DNA from: Strobilurus pachycystidiatus
Taxonomy: Eukaryota; Basidiomycota; Agaricomycetes; Agaricales; Physalacriaceae
DNA: 64,000 bases
Assembly: GCA_019915135.1 (NCBI GenBank)
Contig: JAHLMK010000014.1
Span: forward strand, 1,302,001-1,366,000
Reading direction: 5' to 3'
Below, piece by piece: positions 20,787 through 31,890 of this stretch (position 1 is its first letter; each line of letters opens with the position of its first letter). The translations under genes were made by a program, and so were the position numbers. The notes under the pieces are model-generated. The model ran no database searches and had not been told where the DNA came from. It saw nothing but the letters and a program-made list of their open reading frames with translations.

Positions 20787-22511
20787 TTACTGAAAAGGCA
20801 TATTCGCGTCCCGTAGTAACTCTGGGGAAATCAAACGGCCACCTACAAACGTCACCGACCCAGAAATTCTCTCCCACTTCTCCTTGTTCGTATCGCTCTG
20901 GAAAGTCATCTGCTTCACATCGCTCCGGAACTCCTTGAGGCTCTCGACACCCTCCCTTTGTAGCTCAGTTCGAGATTCCATCATACCTAGAATCTTTGTC
21001 AAACTAGTCGTGGTTCCATTGACAGCTGTGCTGCAAATCTCGAGCACAGCGAGTTTTGGCAGGAGTAGCGCAGATCCATCATCGTCGTTGACAGGTGCCT
21101 TCACGGTTAGGTCGTCAAAAAGACCGCCAGGAACAGTGGGGGCGAGAATTGAGAAGGTGGAAACATTGCGGGTCTCGCGTAGCCAGGCCACGAGAGCATT
21201 CCGTGAAGCGGTTTTCGCTAGCTGGTCAACATCGAAGTGGATGTGGAGCGTCGTCAGCTGCCGCGAGACTCTCGATGATAAGCCATATGTGCAGTATTTC
21301 GAGGCAGGGACAACCTCCGATTGGTAATGCAAGTGAAGTTCTACAAGCGACGGGGCATCCAATGCGGAGAGGAAGCATGTGACTGTGGACTGCTTTTTGA
21401 CACCAATTGCAAGAAAACGGAGATTTGGAAGGTATATGTTGGCGTCCTGGATGGAAGAAAAGAAGGAATGAAGAGTCAAGCGCTGAACGCTAGTCATCAT
21501 GGACAATTCCCCGCTGATCGTGGATGTCACGTTGTAGAGGCCGGAGCATTCGTGAACATCTACGCACTCCCAAGGGAGACTAACACGACTGCGGACCTGA
21601 GCAAACGTCTTTCCGATTGGGAGAACACAAAGACTTCGCAGTCGCTTCGCCAGCCGAAAGGGCTGCGGTGGATTTGCAGTCGACATCAAAGTAGGGCTGA
21701 TAGAAGCGAGCACTGCAGCTTCCAGACGCTCGAAATATGTCCGCGAAAAGAACGGGAGAAGTGTAGGGTCGGCATCGAAGCGAAGGCATCTCCATCTCGA
21801 CGCGCTGACCTGCAATGCAGGGGATATCAACGCGGGTAGCTGCTTGGTATCCGTTGAGCAGCTCATGGATACAAACAGATCGTGTTCCCTGGAGCGGGAA
21901 AGAAACAAGCTGAGGTTGTACGCAAAAGCCGCAATACGCTCAGTCTCGTTGCTTGTATCATCCTCTGAATCTGTGACCAAGTACCGTCCTCCGAGTCGCC
22001 GCACTGGACGTTCGGTTCGAGGTATCGTGAAGACAAGCGTGGACCAAAGCGACGAATTGGAAAGAGCAATCCTGCGCCACTGTGTTGATACTTGAGACAG
22101 AGTCCATGGAGCATTTGTGGAGTTAACAGAGGAGCGGGAAGGCTGCTCTTGAAGCGCGGTGGGAAGAGTCGACCAGGTGGGGACGCAACGCGTGAATATC
22201 TCACGAAGGATGTCGCCGGGGAGATAACGGATTGGATGAAGCAGTTTTTTGGCATCATCGACGTGACCTCTAAGCTTCCTGCGCTCCTCAACAAGTAGCT
22301 CTAGATCACGTCGAAGCCGGTCGATTGTTTCGTCAAACTGCACTAGACCAGCGGGGCCATTTAAGACTAACGCCTCCAGGGCGCTCTTTGTTCCATACTC
22401 TGGTGCATTGTTTCCTTCGAGGAGAGTAGCAATATACGCGCTTCGCGGTGGTTGACGTTGAATTGGGGTAGATGACTGCACGCCACAGGATGGGCACGGA
22501 GCTGGAAACAT
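20787..22511 (-). CDS. F-box protein with N-terminal CPSCG motif (copy 3)
   Basis: Single-exon protein of 574 residues. The start at 22511 (MFPAPCPSCGVQSST) is preferred over the in-frame ATG at 22535 because the paralogue at 26471-28069 starts MFPPVCTTCGLQSS. Then comes a coiled coil (about residues 60-95, DETIDRLRRDLELLVEERRK). The F-box core is LLHPIRYLPGDILREIFTRC, then PWTLSQVSTQWRRIALSNSSLW. A long leucine-rich region without regular repeat length follows. Family knowledge: coiled coil plus F-box is the commonest Agaricomycete F-box layout and probably mediates SCF substrate binding; the substrate is unknown. A relic of another gene's 3' end lies just downstream, marking this gene as part of a duplicated two-gene unit. 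Confidence 0.86.
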   Translation of the reverse strand: MFPAPCPSCGVQSSTPIQRQPPRSAYIATLLEGNNAPEYGTKSALEALVLNGPAGLVQFDETIDRLRRDLELLVEERRKLRGHVDDAKKLLHPIRYLPGDILREIFTRCVPTWSTLPTALQEQPSRSSVNSTNAPWTLSQVSTQWRRIALSNSSLWSTLVFTIPRTERPVRRLGGRYLVTDSEDDTSNETERIAAFAYNLSLFLSRSREHDLFVSMSCSTDTKQLPALISPALQVSASRWRCLRFDADPTLLPFFSRTYFERLEAAVLASISPTLMSTANPPQPFRLAKRLRSLCVLPIGKTFAQVRSRVSLPWECVDVHECSGLYNVTSTISGELSMMTSVQRLTLHSFFSSIQDANIYLPNLRFLAIGVKKQSTVTCFLSALDAPSLVELHLHYQSEVVPASKYCTYGLSSRVSRQLTTLHIHFDVDQLAKTASRNALVAWLRETRNVSTFSILAPTVPGGLFDDLTVKAPVNDDDGSALLLPKLAVLEICSTAVNGTTTSLTKILGMMESRTELQREGVESLKEFRSDVKQMTFQSDTNKEKWERISGSVTFVGGRLISPELLRDANMPFQ

Positions 22512-22810
22512 GGATTTGTTACTGGAATCGTTCACTTAGTATGCAGCATGAAATATGGGACCATGATGTCGTACCGCGTGATAAGGACAACTGGGATGAG
22601 ACGCGTTCAACAGCGTGTGCAAGATTCGAGGCGCTACCAAGACTCTGTCGAGCCCATAAGGGCCGCTGATAATGATTCAGAAGAGAGATAGCGTACCGGA
22701 GGAGTTGAAAAATCGTTCGCCTTTTTTCACGCGTCGTTGTAGTTGGGAGGAAAAGGGAGGCGGAAGGTGGCGGAATCAATGCATCACCATGTGGCCATGT
22801 TCCCACGGCG

Positions 22811-23280
22811 CGCGAGACCTTCTCTGTAGTAGCCTTGTCCGTTTTGTAAAACCATGTATTAAACCCGCATTCCCACTCAGATTTATGCTCACAGTAATCA
22901 TGCTTGACTCTGACTGGAGAACGACAAGGTAAATGGGGCGGAAACAAAATCAGCAAGACTTTCTCTTCGAGTCAAGGTTTCCTGGATGTTCAACGGGTTT
23001 CCTGTCTGTACCGGCACCTTGACCGACTATCATCAAGTTCATTGGAAGTTCTTTGAGTGCAAAATACATGTAAGTATATGGAGAAAATACATGAAACTAA
23101 GAGTCCATTTGACCCTTTTACGGTACTGCCAGTGGCCACCGAACATATAATAATATCAAAAAAGCCCCCAAAACTGATTCCACACAAGCTTCCACCAAGG
23201 AGGCGATTCGCTGGCATCCATGTGTTCCGAGTCCGAAATGGTGCCACCAGATTGAGAGCTGTGGGACTCTCCATCAACAT
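22811..23280. repeat. Direct repeat unit, second copy
   Basis: Partner of the repeat at 20230-20690, with about 2.6 kb between them. It includes the 3' flank and the last coding segment of the 23156-25963 gene. The two copies are recognisable by eye over about 450 bases, with scattered substitutions and small indels. Confidence 0.75.
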
Positions 23281-25963
23281 CCCAACAAGCGGACTCTCTT
23301 CGAGCTTTGCAGATCAAATGCTCCCCCGCATAGTTGTTGCAGATCTGTACTGAGGTGCCTGACACCGCCTCGACGCTACGTAGTGCTATCACCTCTTCTT
23401 GAGCAGTAGCAGAAGTTGCAGAGCAGTTGGCCTCTGAAACAAGAGCGACGTCGACGTCAGTGACGGTGCCAACTACCGTGCATTCCTGCGAGTCCCCGGC
23501 TTGGGCTTGCTCAATGAGAGTATCGGAAATTATGCCGTCCTGTTGTGTGTTAGCATTTTCGAAGGCCAACAGTGAGAGTAGGCTTGCCGTTGCTTCGTTT
23601 TGGGCAGCTTGCTGTCGGACTGTCAATGTGGCGTATTGGCGAGGGAAGACTGGATTACCGTAGATGTCCGCGAACCCGACGACTCCGTCTCATTATTCTG
23701 CGGCTCCTTCGAATCATCCCCACCAAACATGCCTGTGACACTCCATTCAGTGAGGATACCCTTCAGTCTCGCGGTGGCGCATCTCATGAAGAGCTTGTCC
23801 GATGCAAGATCGAAGGTACGCTCATCGTAATCTTTCCCCACTACCAAGCCATGGGCACGAAACGCGGCCCATGCCACGTTCTTCATCAGGAAATGGAAGT
23901 GGCGGTTTGGCTGGGCGTCAAGAATCGCGAAGAATTTGACCGGGAATTTTTTGAAGCGGAAGAAGTACCCCTTGGCGTTTCCTTCATCGAGTATTGTGAG
24001 GAAGCCTGCCATTGACGGTTCGCTACCTTTCTTCCCGTACAAGACATCCTTTGCCGTCCGTCCGATAGTCCACTGTCCTTCCCCTTGCGGCGGACCCGGA
24101 CGGAAGAATGTGGGCCGAGGCGCATCGAATGAACGGTGGCGCATATGATACGGTTCCACGCCAAACTCCTCGACGCGCCCTCGCGGAGCACTGTCTGAGT
24201 GCGTAACAACGTAGAACAGGTCTGGGCGCGAGCACAACTCATGGAGGAACTTTGTTGTGAAGATGTCGTGGTCGTTCCTGATGGCGCCAAACATCAGAGC
24301 TCGTCCCTGGAGCTCCCCCCACTGAATACATCCTGGGCGACGCGAAGGGCGCTGGGTAGGAAGCGGCCCCGGGGGCAGATTTGTGCCTCTCACAAGGTCG
24401 GTGACAGCAATACCGCTTAGGCTGAGGTGTTTCCGATAGAATTGACAGTCCAGCTCGGGGTCCTCGTTCGAGCAGAAGGACGGCGGTTCCATATACCCCA
24501 ATGCACAGAATGACAGGAAACAGTGGAGCTCTTCAAAGCTGTGACATAAGCGAACCAGACGGTTTTCGGTGTTCCTCGGGTGCTTGTCCATTGTGAGCAG
24601 CAGCTGGGCGCCTAAAGTCAGGAAGAGATGTCAAACAAGAACCACTGGGCACCTACCGACCAGACTTCATTGGATGCCGGCTTTTGATGAGATACATTGT
24701 AGACCCATCCATCCAGAATCCTGACACGATGCCCTGAATTGTCATCAGTCGATATAAGTTCAGCGGGAGAAATCAAAACGTCACCTAGGTTGCCAACATT
24801 GGCTGCCGCTTGGGGTGAACGATCCACCATGTAAATGGCCTCGACTAGCGAATCTTTCCACCAAAGGAGTCCGATCTCCAAGCGCTTCTTCAAGAGCACG
24901 AGAAAGCGAGCCGCGTCTTCTAGGCCGAAATCGTCATCCATGACCAGGTCTTTCAGCGAGACCTTGTCCAATGCCTTGAGATGCAATTCAGGCTCGTAAA
25001 ATATTATTCGTCGCATATATTGAGCCGTCGCAAACTGATGTATGTTCTTCGTTCTCGCTATCCCAGCGTCGGGTTGTGTAACACCATTGTCACGCAATCG
25101 CTGGTCGATAATCGCCGAAAGCGTCTCTGGGTCAGTGAAGATTTTGAACATCTCGAGTATGAAATGCCGAATACTGTGACAATGTTAGAACCGACACCGA
25201 TGGGGCGAAATAAGACGGCGCACTAGGATGTCCCCGATTCTCGCTCGATGAGATCAGAATCTTCATCGTTCACTGTACCGTGAGTCTTGAGGTTTTCCAG
25301 GACAGGCTCCATCTCTTTTTTCAGATTGAAATCATTCTCCTGTGCGAGATTGATAGACTGGAATGCGTGAATGAACGCCCTCGCCTCCGGATGTGTGTCG
25401 AGATGTAACAGTTTTCGAAGAAGTAACGCCCGAACGGCCACTGCTTTAGCCATCTGCTTCGCAAGTAGGTTGATGCGAATCTTGTGCCCGCTGTCGACTG
25501 ATAGACGGTAAGCCACGAAATGATATCGAAGAATATTCATACTTTTCAGGAAGAACCGGCGGTGGTGCAGGTCCCTGCCAGTCCTCTCGTCCCGAATTGC
25601 CTTCAAGTAACGCTTGACTAGCTGCTCCTTCTCGCGTACCTCCTCCATGGTAGTATATGTTTCGACGTCAGGCAGTGTCGGAATTTGGTTGGTGGCCTCC
25701 ATCTCGTCGACAAAAGCCTGAGCCTCCTTGTACTTTTTCGTCATCCTCTGGTACTGCTTATGGTGCAGTTTACATCGCTCCACCACTGGATATCCGTGGG
25801 TCGCCTCTGCGTTACATCTCGTCATCTCATCCTCCAGGAGGGTATGGCAGTTCTCGATGGGAGGAGGAGGGGGCGCAGAAGATGACGAAGTCGCCGCGGG
25901 TGCGGTCGGCGCGGACAGAGGTGCCTTCGGGCGAGCTTTGGCACGACCTTTCTTCTTCGCCAT
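23156..25963 (-). CDS. Uncharacterised multi-exon protein, N-terminal Cys/His motif
   Basis: Four open segments on one strand: 25963-25226, about 25170-24660, 24610-23660 and 23610-23156. The first opens MAKKKGRAKARPKAP, then has a proline-rich patch and CNAEATHGYPVVERCKLHH, a C-x13-C-x2-H-H arrangement that may bind zinc. Segments 2 and 3 join well: SVG then AQLLLTMDKHPRNTENRL. Segments 3 and 4 join as SGSRTST then QAAQNEATASLL. The join between segments 1 and 2 could not be resolved. Segment 2 must enter at CACAG|T ATT CGG in phase 2, and no phase-2 GT donor precedes the TAG at 25226-25228. Either these are two adjacent genes (246 residues, then a second starting near 25151) or an unusual intron or sequence error intervenes. 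No known family was recognised. The product looks soluble and is rich in helices. Confidence 0.55.
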
Positions 25964-26470
25964 TGCGCATGCGCTGCTGGTGCTAAGTCAAGCGCTTCGA
26001 TAGCCTGCCTATAGCCATCGACTGACGGCATCCATTCCCACGAGCCGTCTTTGTGAAGAAAAAGCCATTTTGAGAGGCAGAAATCCAGAGCAAGGTTCAG
26101 GCTGGACAGAGAGCAAGTACTGACTTCGTATCATGGAGAAGGAATTTCAATAATTGCCAACGACGATCGTCGCTGAGATCTGAGAACTGGAACTGCCCGG
26201 GTGGCAGTGTCCTTGTTTGGACCCATCCGCAATGCCTAACAGAGCTCGAATATATTTGCAGGCGAACTTTTGAACAGCGTTAGCAAATGACTTAGTGGCG
26301 TGGTGGAAGTAATTGAGCATCAACAAGCACAGAGCATCAAGGCCCAAGTCCTCACATACTACCATCACTAGCAAAGGAAACATCGTATTGAGTCTCGCTC
26401 GAAGAATTATACATCATGACCGACGCGTCTCGAAGACATTCCCGCCATGTATGACGGCGATCCGACTTTC
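25964..26470. other. Intergenic between two same-strand genes
   Basis: Upstream region of the uncharacterised gene and 3' flank of F-box copy 4. No gene recognised. Confidence 0.55.
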
Positions 26471-28069
26471 TCAAGCCCCCCACTGCTGGCCATGGCAGCG
26501 TAAGCTCACAATCTTTGCAATGTCCTCCCCGGTCCGCCGTCTTGAAGCTCCTCTCGATTCAAGAATGAGCAAAATTTTGGATGATCTATCGCTGTTGGAC
26601 TCGTCGTAGAGAAGCTCCAGAGCAGATAAATTTGGAAGAAACAGGGCAGAATCGCCGTCTTCATCGTCGCGATCTGTCACGACAAGAATGTCGATGATAC
26701 TGTCTGCGATGATCGGAGAAGAGAGGGAGAGAGTCGCCACATTGCGCGTTTCACGAAGCCAAGCAAGGAGCGCGCTGCATGAATCCGGATCTCCGAGCTG
26801 GGCGACATCGAAGGTGATGTGAAGGGTTGCCAGCTGTCGCGAGATCTCGGATGATATAGGAAACATGCACGCTGTGGAGGGTACAACCACCTGGTGGTGA
26901 TAATGAAGGCGAAGGTCTGTGAGAAGCGGAGCATCCAATCTAGACAGAAAGGATTCCATCGCGTTGGGTTTATCGAAGTTCAGGGAAAGGGAGCAGAGGT
27001 TTCGGAGACCAACCCTCCCAAGCCAATCCTCTAATTCGGCGAGGTTACTGAGGGCTAGACGCTCGAGATTCCGCATCAACGTCAATTGCCAACCGAGCCC
27101 TGAGTGCCAGTAGGAGTCATAGTTCCGAAGACTCATCAGAGGCAAGACGATGCGGGTTGGGATAGTGGCTAGCAAAGGATGTGATAAAATGCGTAGGGTG
27201 CAAAGGCGCGGTGCCCACTGGAATGGGCGATTGATAGATCCGGGTAGCCCGACAGAGGTTATATCGCAGAGGATTGCTTCCTCCAAGCGCTCAAAACGCA
27301 TCTCGGATAGCACGAACGTCAAATTGCTATCAACGTCGAAGCGAAGCCGCCTCCATCTAGCAGCGCTGACCTCCAAAGTCGGAATCACCAACTCCGGGAC
27401 GAAAGAGTCTGGACACCGAATGGAAACGAAGAGATCGGACTCCCGAGAACGGGAAATGAACAATGCCAGGTTGTAAGCGAGCCTAAAAAGGTTCTTTCCC
27501 TCATCCAGAGGGGGTTTCGCACCAAACACAAATGCCCCATTCTGTAGAGGAGAGGAATTTGTTGGGCTTGGAGGTGGAGGAAGAGTGAAAGCAAGAGTTG
27601 ACCACAAGGTCGATGAGGCGAGTGCCAGTCTGCGCCACTTCCTGCAAACATGGGAGAGAATCCAGGGTGGGGTGTTAGTGCTCAGAGAGGAGTACGTGGG
27701 ATTCAGGCTGAGAGTGTCAGGAAGGGTCGACCAATTGGGCACGCAATGCATGAAGATTTCGGACAGAACGTCTTCGGGAACGAAGCGGATGGGATGTAGA
27801 AGAGTCTTCGCGTCATGCATGTCGGTGTCCACCTTCTCGCGTGCCTCTCGAAGCAGTTCTACTTGGTGCTGAAGCTCGGCGATCTTCGCGTCGAGCTGAG
27901 TAAGCTCAAGCGGTCCATCGCGAAGAATAGCGCGACAGACGGATACTTGGTCGTGCTCCGGCGCGTCGTTTCCATTGACCAAGGACTTGACACGGGAAGC
28001 AAGGTCAGGGATCCTCTGATTCGGTACGGATGATTGCAGGCCGCATGTCGTGCACACGGGAGGAAACAT
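26471..28069 (-). CDS. F-box protein with N-terminal CTTCG motif (copy 4)
   Basis: Single-exon protein of 532 residues, paralogous to 20787-22511 over its whole length. It has the N-terminal MFPPVCTTCGLQSS and the coiled coil LDAKIAELQHQVELLREARE. The F-box core is LLHPIRFVPEDVLSEIFMHC, then PPWILSHVCRKWRRLALASSTLW. Leucine-rich stretches run to the end, including LRLHYHHQVVVPSTACMFP, which corresponds to LHLHYQSEVVPASKYCTYG in copy 3. Family knowledge: SCF ubiquitin-ligase receptor. Gene order (F-box, then the uncharacterised gene) equals that of copy 3 plus the relic, so the pair arose by tandem duplication. Confidence 0.87.
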   Translation of the reverse strand: MFPPVCTTCGLQSSVPNQRIPDLASRVKSLVNGNDAPEHDQVSVCRAILRDGPLELTQLDAKIAELQHQVELLREAREKVDTDMHDAKTLLHPIRFVPEDVLSEIFMHCVPNWSTLPDTLSLNPTYSSLSTNTPPWILSHVCRKWRRLALASSTLWSTLAFTLPPPPSPTNSSPLQNGAFVFGAKPPLDEGKNLFRLAYNLALFISRSRESDLFVSIRCPDSFVPELVIPTLEVSAARWRRLRFDVDSNLTFVLSEMRFERLEEAILCDITSVGLPGSINRPFQWAPRLCTLRILSHPLLATIPTRIVLPLMSLRNYDSYWHSGLGWQLTLMRNLERLALSNLAELEDWLGRVGLRNLCSLSLNFDKPNAMESFLSRLDAPLLTDLRLHYHHQVVVPSTACMFPISSEISRQLATLHITFDVAQLGDPDSCSALLAWLRETRNVATLSLSSPIIADSIIDILVVTDRDDEDGDSALFLPNLSALELLYDESNSDRSSKILLILESRGASRRRTGEDIAKIVSLRCHGQQWGA

Positions 28070-28653
28070 GGTGAGACTAACGGAGCATGTTCAGTACTTG
28101 AGCTAGTCAGCAACAAAAGACAGACACACCAAGAGGAATGCGCTCGTTCGCGGAAATCAATAGCAACGAGTCGAAAGACAGCGGGAGGTTCTAGAAGAAA
28201 ACAACGACGTGATTCGAGACTCAAGCGCCCAATCTTTGTCTCACCTCTTGGGTAGACGAAGCAATATCGGTCTCTGAGTTGCCGCGATGGAGTGGCGACA
28301 GTTGAAGAGTGTTCTAAAGACGGGGGCAGGATGCAAGATGAAAGAAACGACATATGAAAGGAATTCGTGATCAGTGGCACTCGTGGCTCGGCAACAAGCG
28401 CGCCAATGGTACGCGATCAAGATTGATGATATCTCTGGTGCACTATACCCCAAACTAGTTTTTATAGCAAGTTGAGGTGTTAGGCTCCTCGCCGATTCAG
28501 ATCTCGGACAGAGATGCGCCACGCCTTGCTGTATTGACATCGGCAAGTGATCATGCAAGAGGGTCTATTGTAGTTGCAAGCAGCACTACACTAGATTAAT
28601 AACGACAAGAGAAGACGACCAGACTTGTAGACCACAGCATACAATGAGCGCGA
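28070..28653. other. Intergenic, no gene recognised
   Basis: Promoter side of F-box copy 4 and 3' flank of the phosphatase gene. Short overlapping frames only. Confidence 0.55.
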
Positions 28654-29996
28654 TCAGGCAAAACACCTTTCCCAATCTCCCTCCCCACCCGACGTCGAGT
28701 ACACCTGACTCTTCACAAAGGCGTCCAGCGTGCATATGGAACCGTCTGAGCAGAATGGGAGAGGCTGAACCTCGTCACCCACCAGCACCCTGACATACTC
28801 CTCGCTGTGTTGACACTCCAGCTTCTCCACCACCATTCTCGCAGAGAACGGCACGAGCTTGTTCGCGCGCCATGTCCTCGTCGAATCCGGCGTGGTCAGG
28901 CTCAGGGCCTCTGACTGCTCGAACAACCCCATAGCAGTGTAAATCGCCGCCATCTGGTTGTCGTGGCTGAAGTCGGCGTACATGGCGCGGTCCAGCGGGA
29001 AAGTCGCTTCGTTGCTGTCCAGCGTGGAATTCGTCTGGGTAGAGTCGTTGACGGGGGTGCCGGTGAGGCGCGCAATGAGCTCGTTGACGTACCCGACGCC
29101 TTGGATGCGTCCTAGGTACGCGCCGTAACCCGTCCCGTAGTATTTGTCCAAATCGCCGCTATACTCGTATCCCTCCCAGTCCTCCTCGTCAAATAAGTCA
29201 CACCATGGGGAACGCTCCTCCTTGGCAACGCTATCGAACGTGCATAGGGACATGAGATTGTCGGTGTCGTCGTCAGACAAGTTTGCGCCCGGCGCCCATG
29301 AGTTGAGGCGGGCGCTGATGTTGGGCGCGAAGACGGCAAGCCAAGCGGCTGTCTGTTGATCTGAGTTGCCGGCGTCGGTGCACATGCTGTCATCGAGCGT
29401 ATCGTTGGCGGCTTCGTTGAGGATGACGGCGAGGGGAGGAGGAGAGTGATACTGGAAACCGGAAGTCCAATTCGTGGCGGATAGGACAACGCGCGTAGAG
29501 CTCGAGGCGCGCACAAACGGTTCTTGGCTTCCGTTGAAGAGATGGGAGTATCGTTCGCGGTGGATTTCTCCTGACTCTCTCGACCTATCGAGTCTTGAGG
29601 GGATCATTCACTGGAAAGACTGGCTGACACTCACTGCTTTGCTCCAAAGCTGACGAGGTCATCCGTACCCAGATCATACCGATATGTGGTGAGATAATTC
29701 AACTTCTCGTTCGTGTACTCGGTCGCGTTCTGCATCTTTGCCACGGCGGAAACGATGTCAGGTGTGGCTCCAGACGTCGGGTAGCGTGCTCCGTGGCGCT
29801 CGAGTAGATTGACCTGTACAACAGAGCATCCCGAAGGCGGCTGCTCATACGTTGCGAGCGAAGCAAATGGCGCGTACTGCGCCCAGCTCAAGGGCTTCCC
29901 GTGCGAGTCGTGCCACCACGCATTGGAGGTATGGGCAACAGAGGAGCCCAGCGAGGGCAGAGCAAGGGAAAGGGCGAGGGCCAGAGAAGATATCAT
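28654..29996 (-). CDS. Secreted histidine acid phosphatase / phytase-like (copy 1)
   Basis: Two exons, 29996-29635 and 29593-28654, give 433 residues. A signal peptide MISSLALALSLALPSLGSSV targets it outside the cell. The catalytic motif ERHGARYPTSG carries the His that is phosphorylated. The proton-donor motif appears as ADFSHDNQM (H-D). Conserved Cys residues (SGCSVV, DSMCTDAG, SLCTFD, SPWCDLF, PFCSDGSIC, RCFA) fit the disulfide pattern of the family. The 41-base intron (gtgagt..caag) joins FGAKQ to LDRSRESGE, matching the splice position in copy 2. Family knowledge: these enzymes hydrolyse phosphate monoesters, often phytate, at acid pH. Two AACGTG (CACGTT) motifs lie at 30137-30142 and 30189-30194 upstream. 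Confidence 0.9.
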
Positions 29997-30391
29997 GCCA
30001 GCTGATCATCCGCACAGGCTTTCCTGTTTATATGCCTTGAGCCCGGCACCCAAGCGGCTGATAAATGTATTGCGGCTATTTTCTGCCAGGGCGGTCGCCT
30101 TCGATAGGATCGAAAGCATCTGCCTGCGGAACGAAGAACGTGGAGGTCGGGTGGATGATGGTCGTGGTATCAAGGAAGCGAAGCAAAGAACGTGTGTTCG
30201 ATAACAAACAAGTGGCGGTGCACCTCGGCCCGAACTCCGTGCCCAACTGCTTGCGGCCAACATCCACCAGTCCTGCCCCAGCAGCCAACAGCACACTTGC
30301 TGAACTTGTCGAATCAGTCAAATTGTGAGATAACTGCTCTCATAAACTGGTGCTGCACTCTGACATCATTACTTTCCAGATAGGGTTCTCT
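29997..30391. promoter_or_regulatory. Divergent promoter of phosphatase copy 1 and F-box-like gene
   Basis: A 395-base gap shared by two divergent genes. On the phosphatase side AACGTG occurs at 30137-30142 and 30189-30194, which read CACGTT on the minus strand and resemble the Pho4-type element of phosphate-starvation genes. No clear TATA box was chosen. Confidence 0.35.
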
Positions 30392-31343
30392 ATGAATGTT
30401 TCGGGCCTCCCCAGTATTCGTGCAGAGCTACAGCTTCCTTCAGAGCTTACCTACGCCGTTCTGCTCTTTCTCTGGTGCGGCCCCGGCCGGCTTGATATTG
30501 ACTTACGAGTCACCTACATGAGGACGTGGCCTCTTGTCTGTCGCCAATGGAAGGCGATATATGCCGAACTATCCGCCAAGGAACTCTACATTCCTTCCTT
30601 GCACTATATACTACATCACCAGGATTCTCCGAACATACAAGTCGATTATCCATGAAACCCGACGTCTCTCGACTGACTGCCAAAGGATTATCTGTGTCGG
30701 CAAGCATACTTCACCACCGACGTCCCGTAACAATAAGTCGGCTTTCCGCGCTCTTGCAAATCTCCCCAACTACATGCTCTTTCGCGCCTGTTTTCCAAAT
30801 GCGCGCCAGCTCATCTTGTACGCTACTATGTCGTCCTCCGATGGTGCTGCAACTATCCATGGGGACCTCGGGATTACACTACACGGTGCTCCATTGCCGT
30901 GGTTTCTCTTCTTCGTTTCTGTCAACCCCCCCGTTGATTTCGAGAGTTATGACTTTTTTCTCATGTTTCTTCGCACCATGGCCCCGCGTACACCCCCATT
31001 TTACCCCGGAAAAGTTCCTCATTGGATGGAGTGGACTCACGCCCATGGACATCCTGAGCTCAGGCGGTACCTCCTCCACGTCGACGTGATCTCACCGCCT
31101 GAGTTCAGTGGAGATTGCGAGCGGATAAACTGGAATCTGTTTCGCGCGGCTCATTTGCCGTTTGGTGAGGATCCCACCGTCTTTCGTGTGATTATTGGAC
31201 TGATTCAAATCGTCGTGTGTAGGATCGAAGGAATGGCGGGATGGTCTGCAGGCCTGTTTGCCTTCTCGAGGTGCGAGGAGAAAAGTCCCTCGATACTCGA
31301 CCGAGTATGGATGGCAATGCGGCGAGGTGAGAATTGGATATAA
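30392..31343 (+). pseudogene. F-box-like gene interrupted by a frameshift
   Basis: The first frame (30392 to about 30610) reads ELQLPSELTYAVLLFLWCG, then MRTWPLVCRQWKAIYAELS, an F-box-like start with the usual C-x-x-W element, and LYIPSLHYIL. The family-like continuation (YYITRILRTYKSIIHETRRL..) lies in the +1 frame from about 30606 and stays open to 31343 for about 245 codons, ending MAMRRGENWI. No GT..AG pair fits between them; the shift is near the run actatatactac (30603-30614). Either the gene carries a single-base lesion or the assembly has an error. The length and intactness of both halves argue for a recent event. Family knowledge: similar F-box-like proteins are abundant in Agaricomycetes. 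Confidence 0.65.
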
Positions 31344-31890
31344 TAGCTAAGACGAATCTTGAATAGCTACGTCTCGCGATGTTCATAATTCAACGGGTGG
31401 TAGTACAGTGGTATGGATTTGTTCTTTTGGGGAATGCGTACCTATTCTCACAGCTCTGGATCATCTTCTTTGCCTAGAGTGTGCATCGAAAGTTTGGGAC
31501 ACACCGAGGTCGTGCTTAGGCGGGCTGTCAGGGCCGGGCATGGGTGCGAATAGCAATCCACCGGGCATGCGAATGGAATATTGAATGGACTGCTGTTGAC
31601 TGTGGATGTCTGATCCCCACTCTCGTGATCCCCGTGACGGCATACGAGGAACACGCATCATCCTGCTGATGTGGCGCAATTCTTACGGTCCTGTTTAGGA
31701 CAAGTCATCGATAACAGCAGTGGCGTTTCTGATAGCATAGCTATGCTTGTGAGTTACCTTTATGCACCAATAGGAACAAGGGATTGACCGTATCATAGGT
31801 GTATCCCAGTACGGAACAAGGACCTGGGTGATAGATATAATAGGCACCATAAGCGGGTATGAAAGAGACGTCTTTCATCTTTTGCCCACA
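31344..31890 (+). promoter_or_regulatory. 5' flank of DUF6535 copy 1, shared with copy 2
   Basis: From about 31585 to 31850 this flank matches 46690-46950 (minus strand), upstream of the second DUF6535 gene. Shared words include GGACTGCTGTTGACTGTGG, TGCTGATGTGGCGCAATTC and TACGGAACAAGGACCTGGG. The conserved block ends about 60 bases before the ATG. It may hold promoter elements or simply mark the duplication. Confidence 0.6.
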
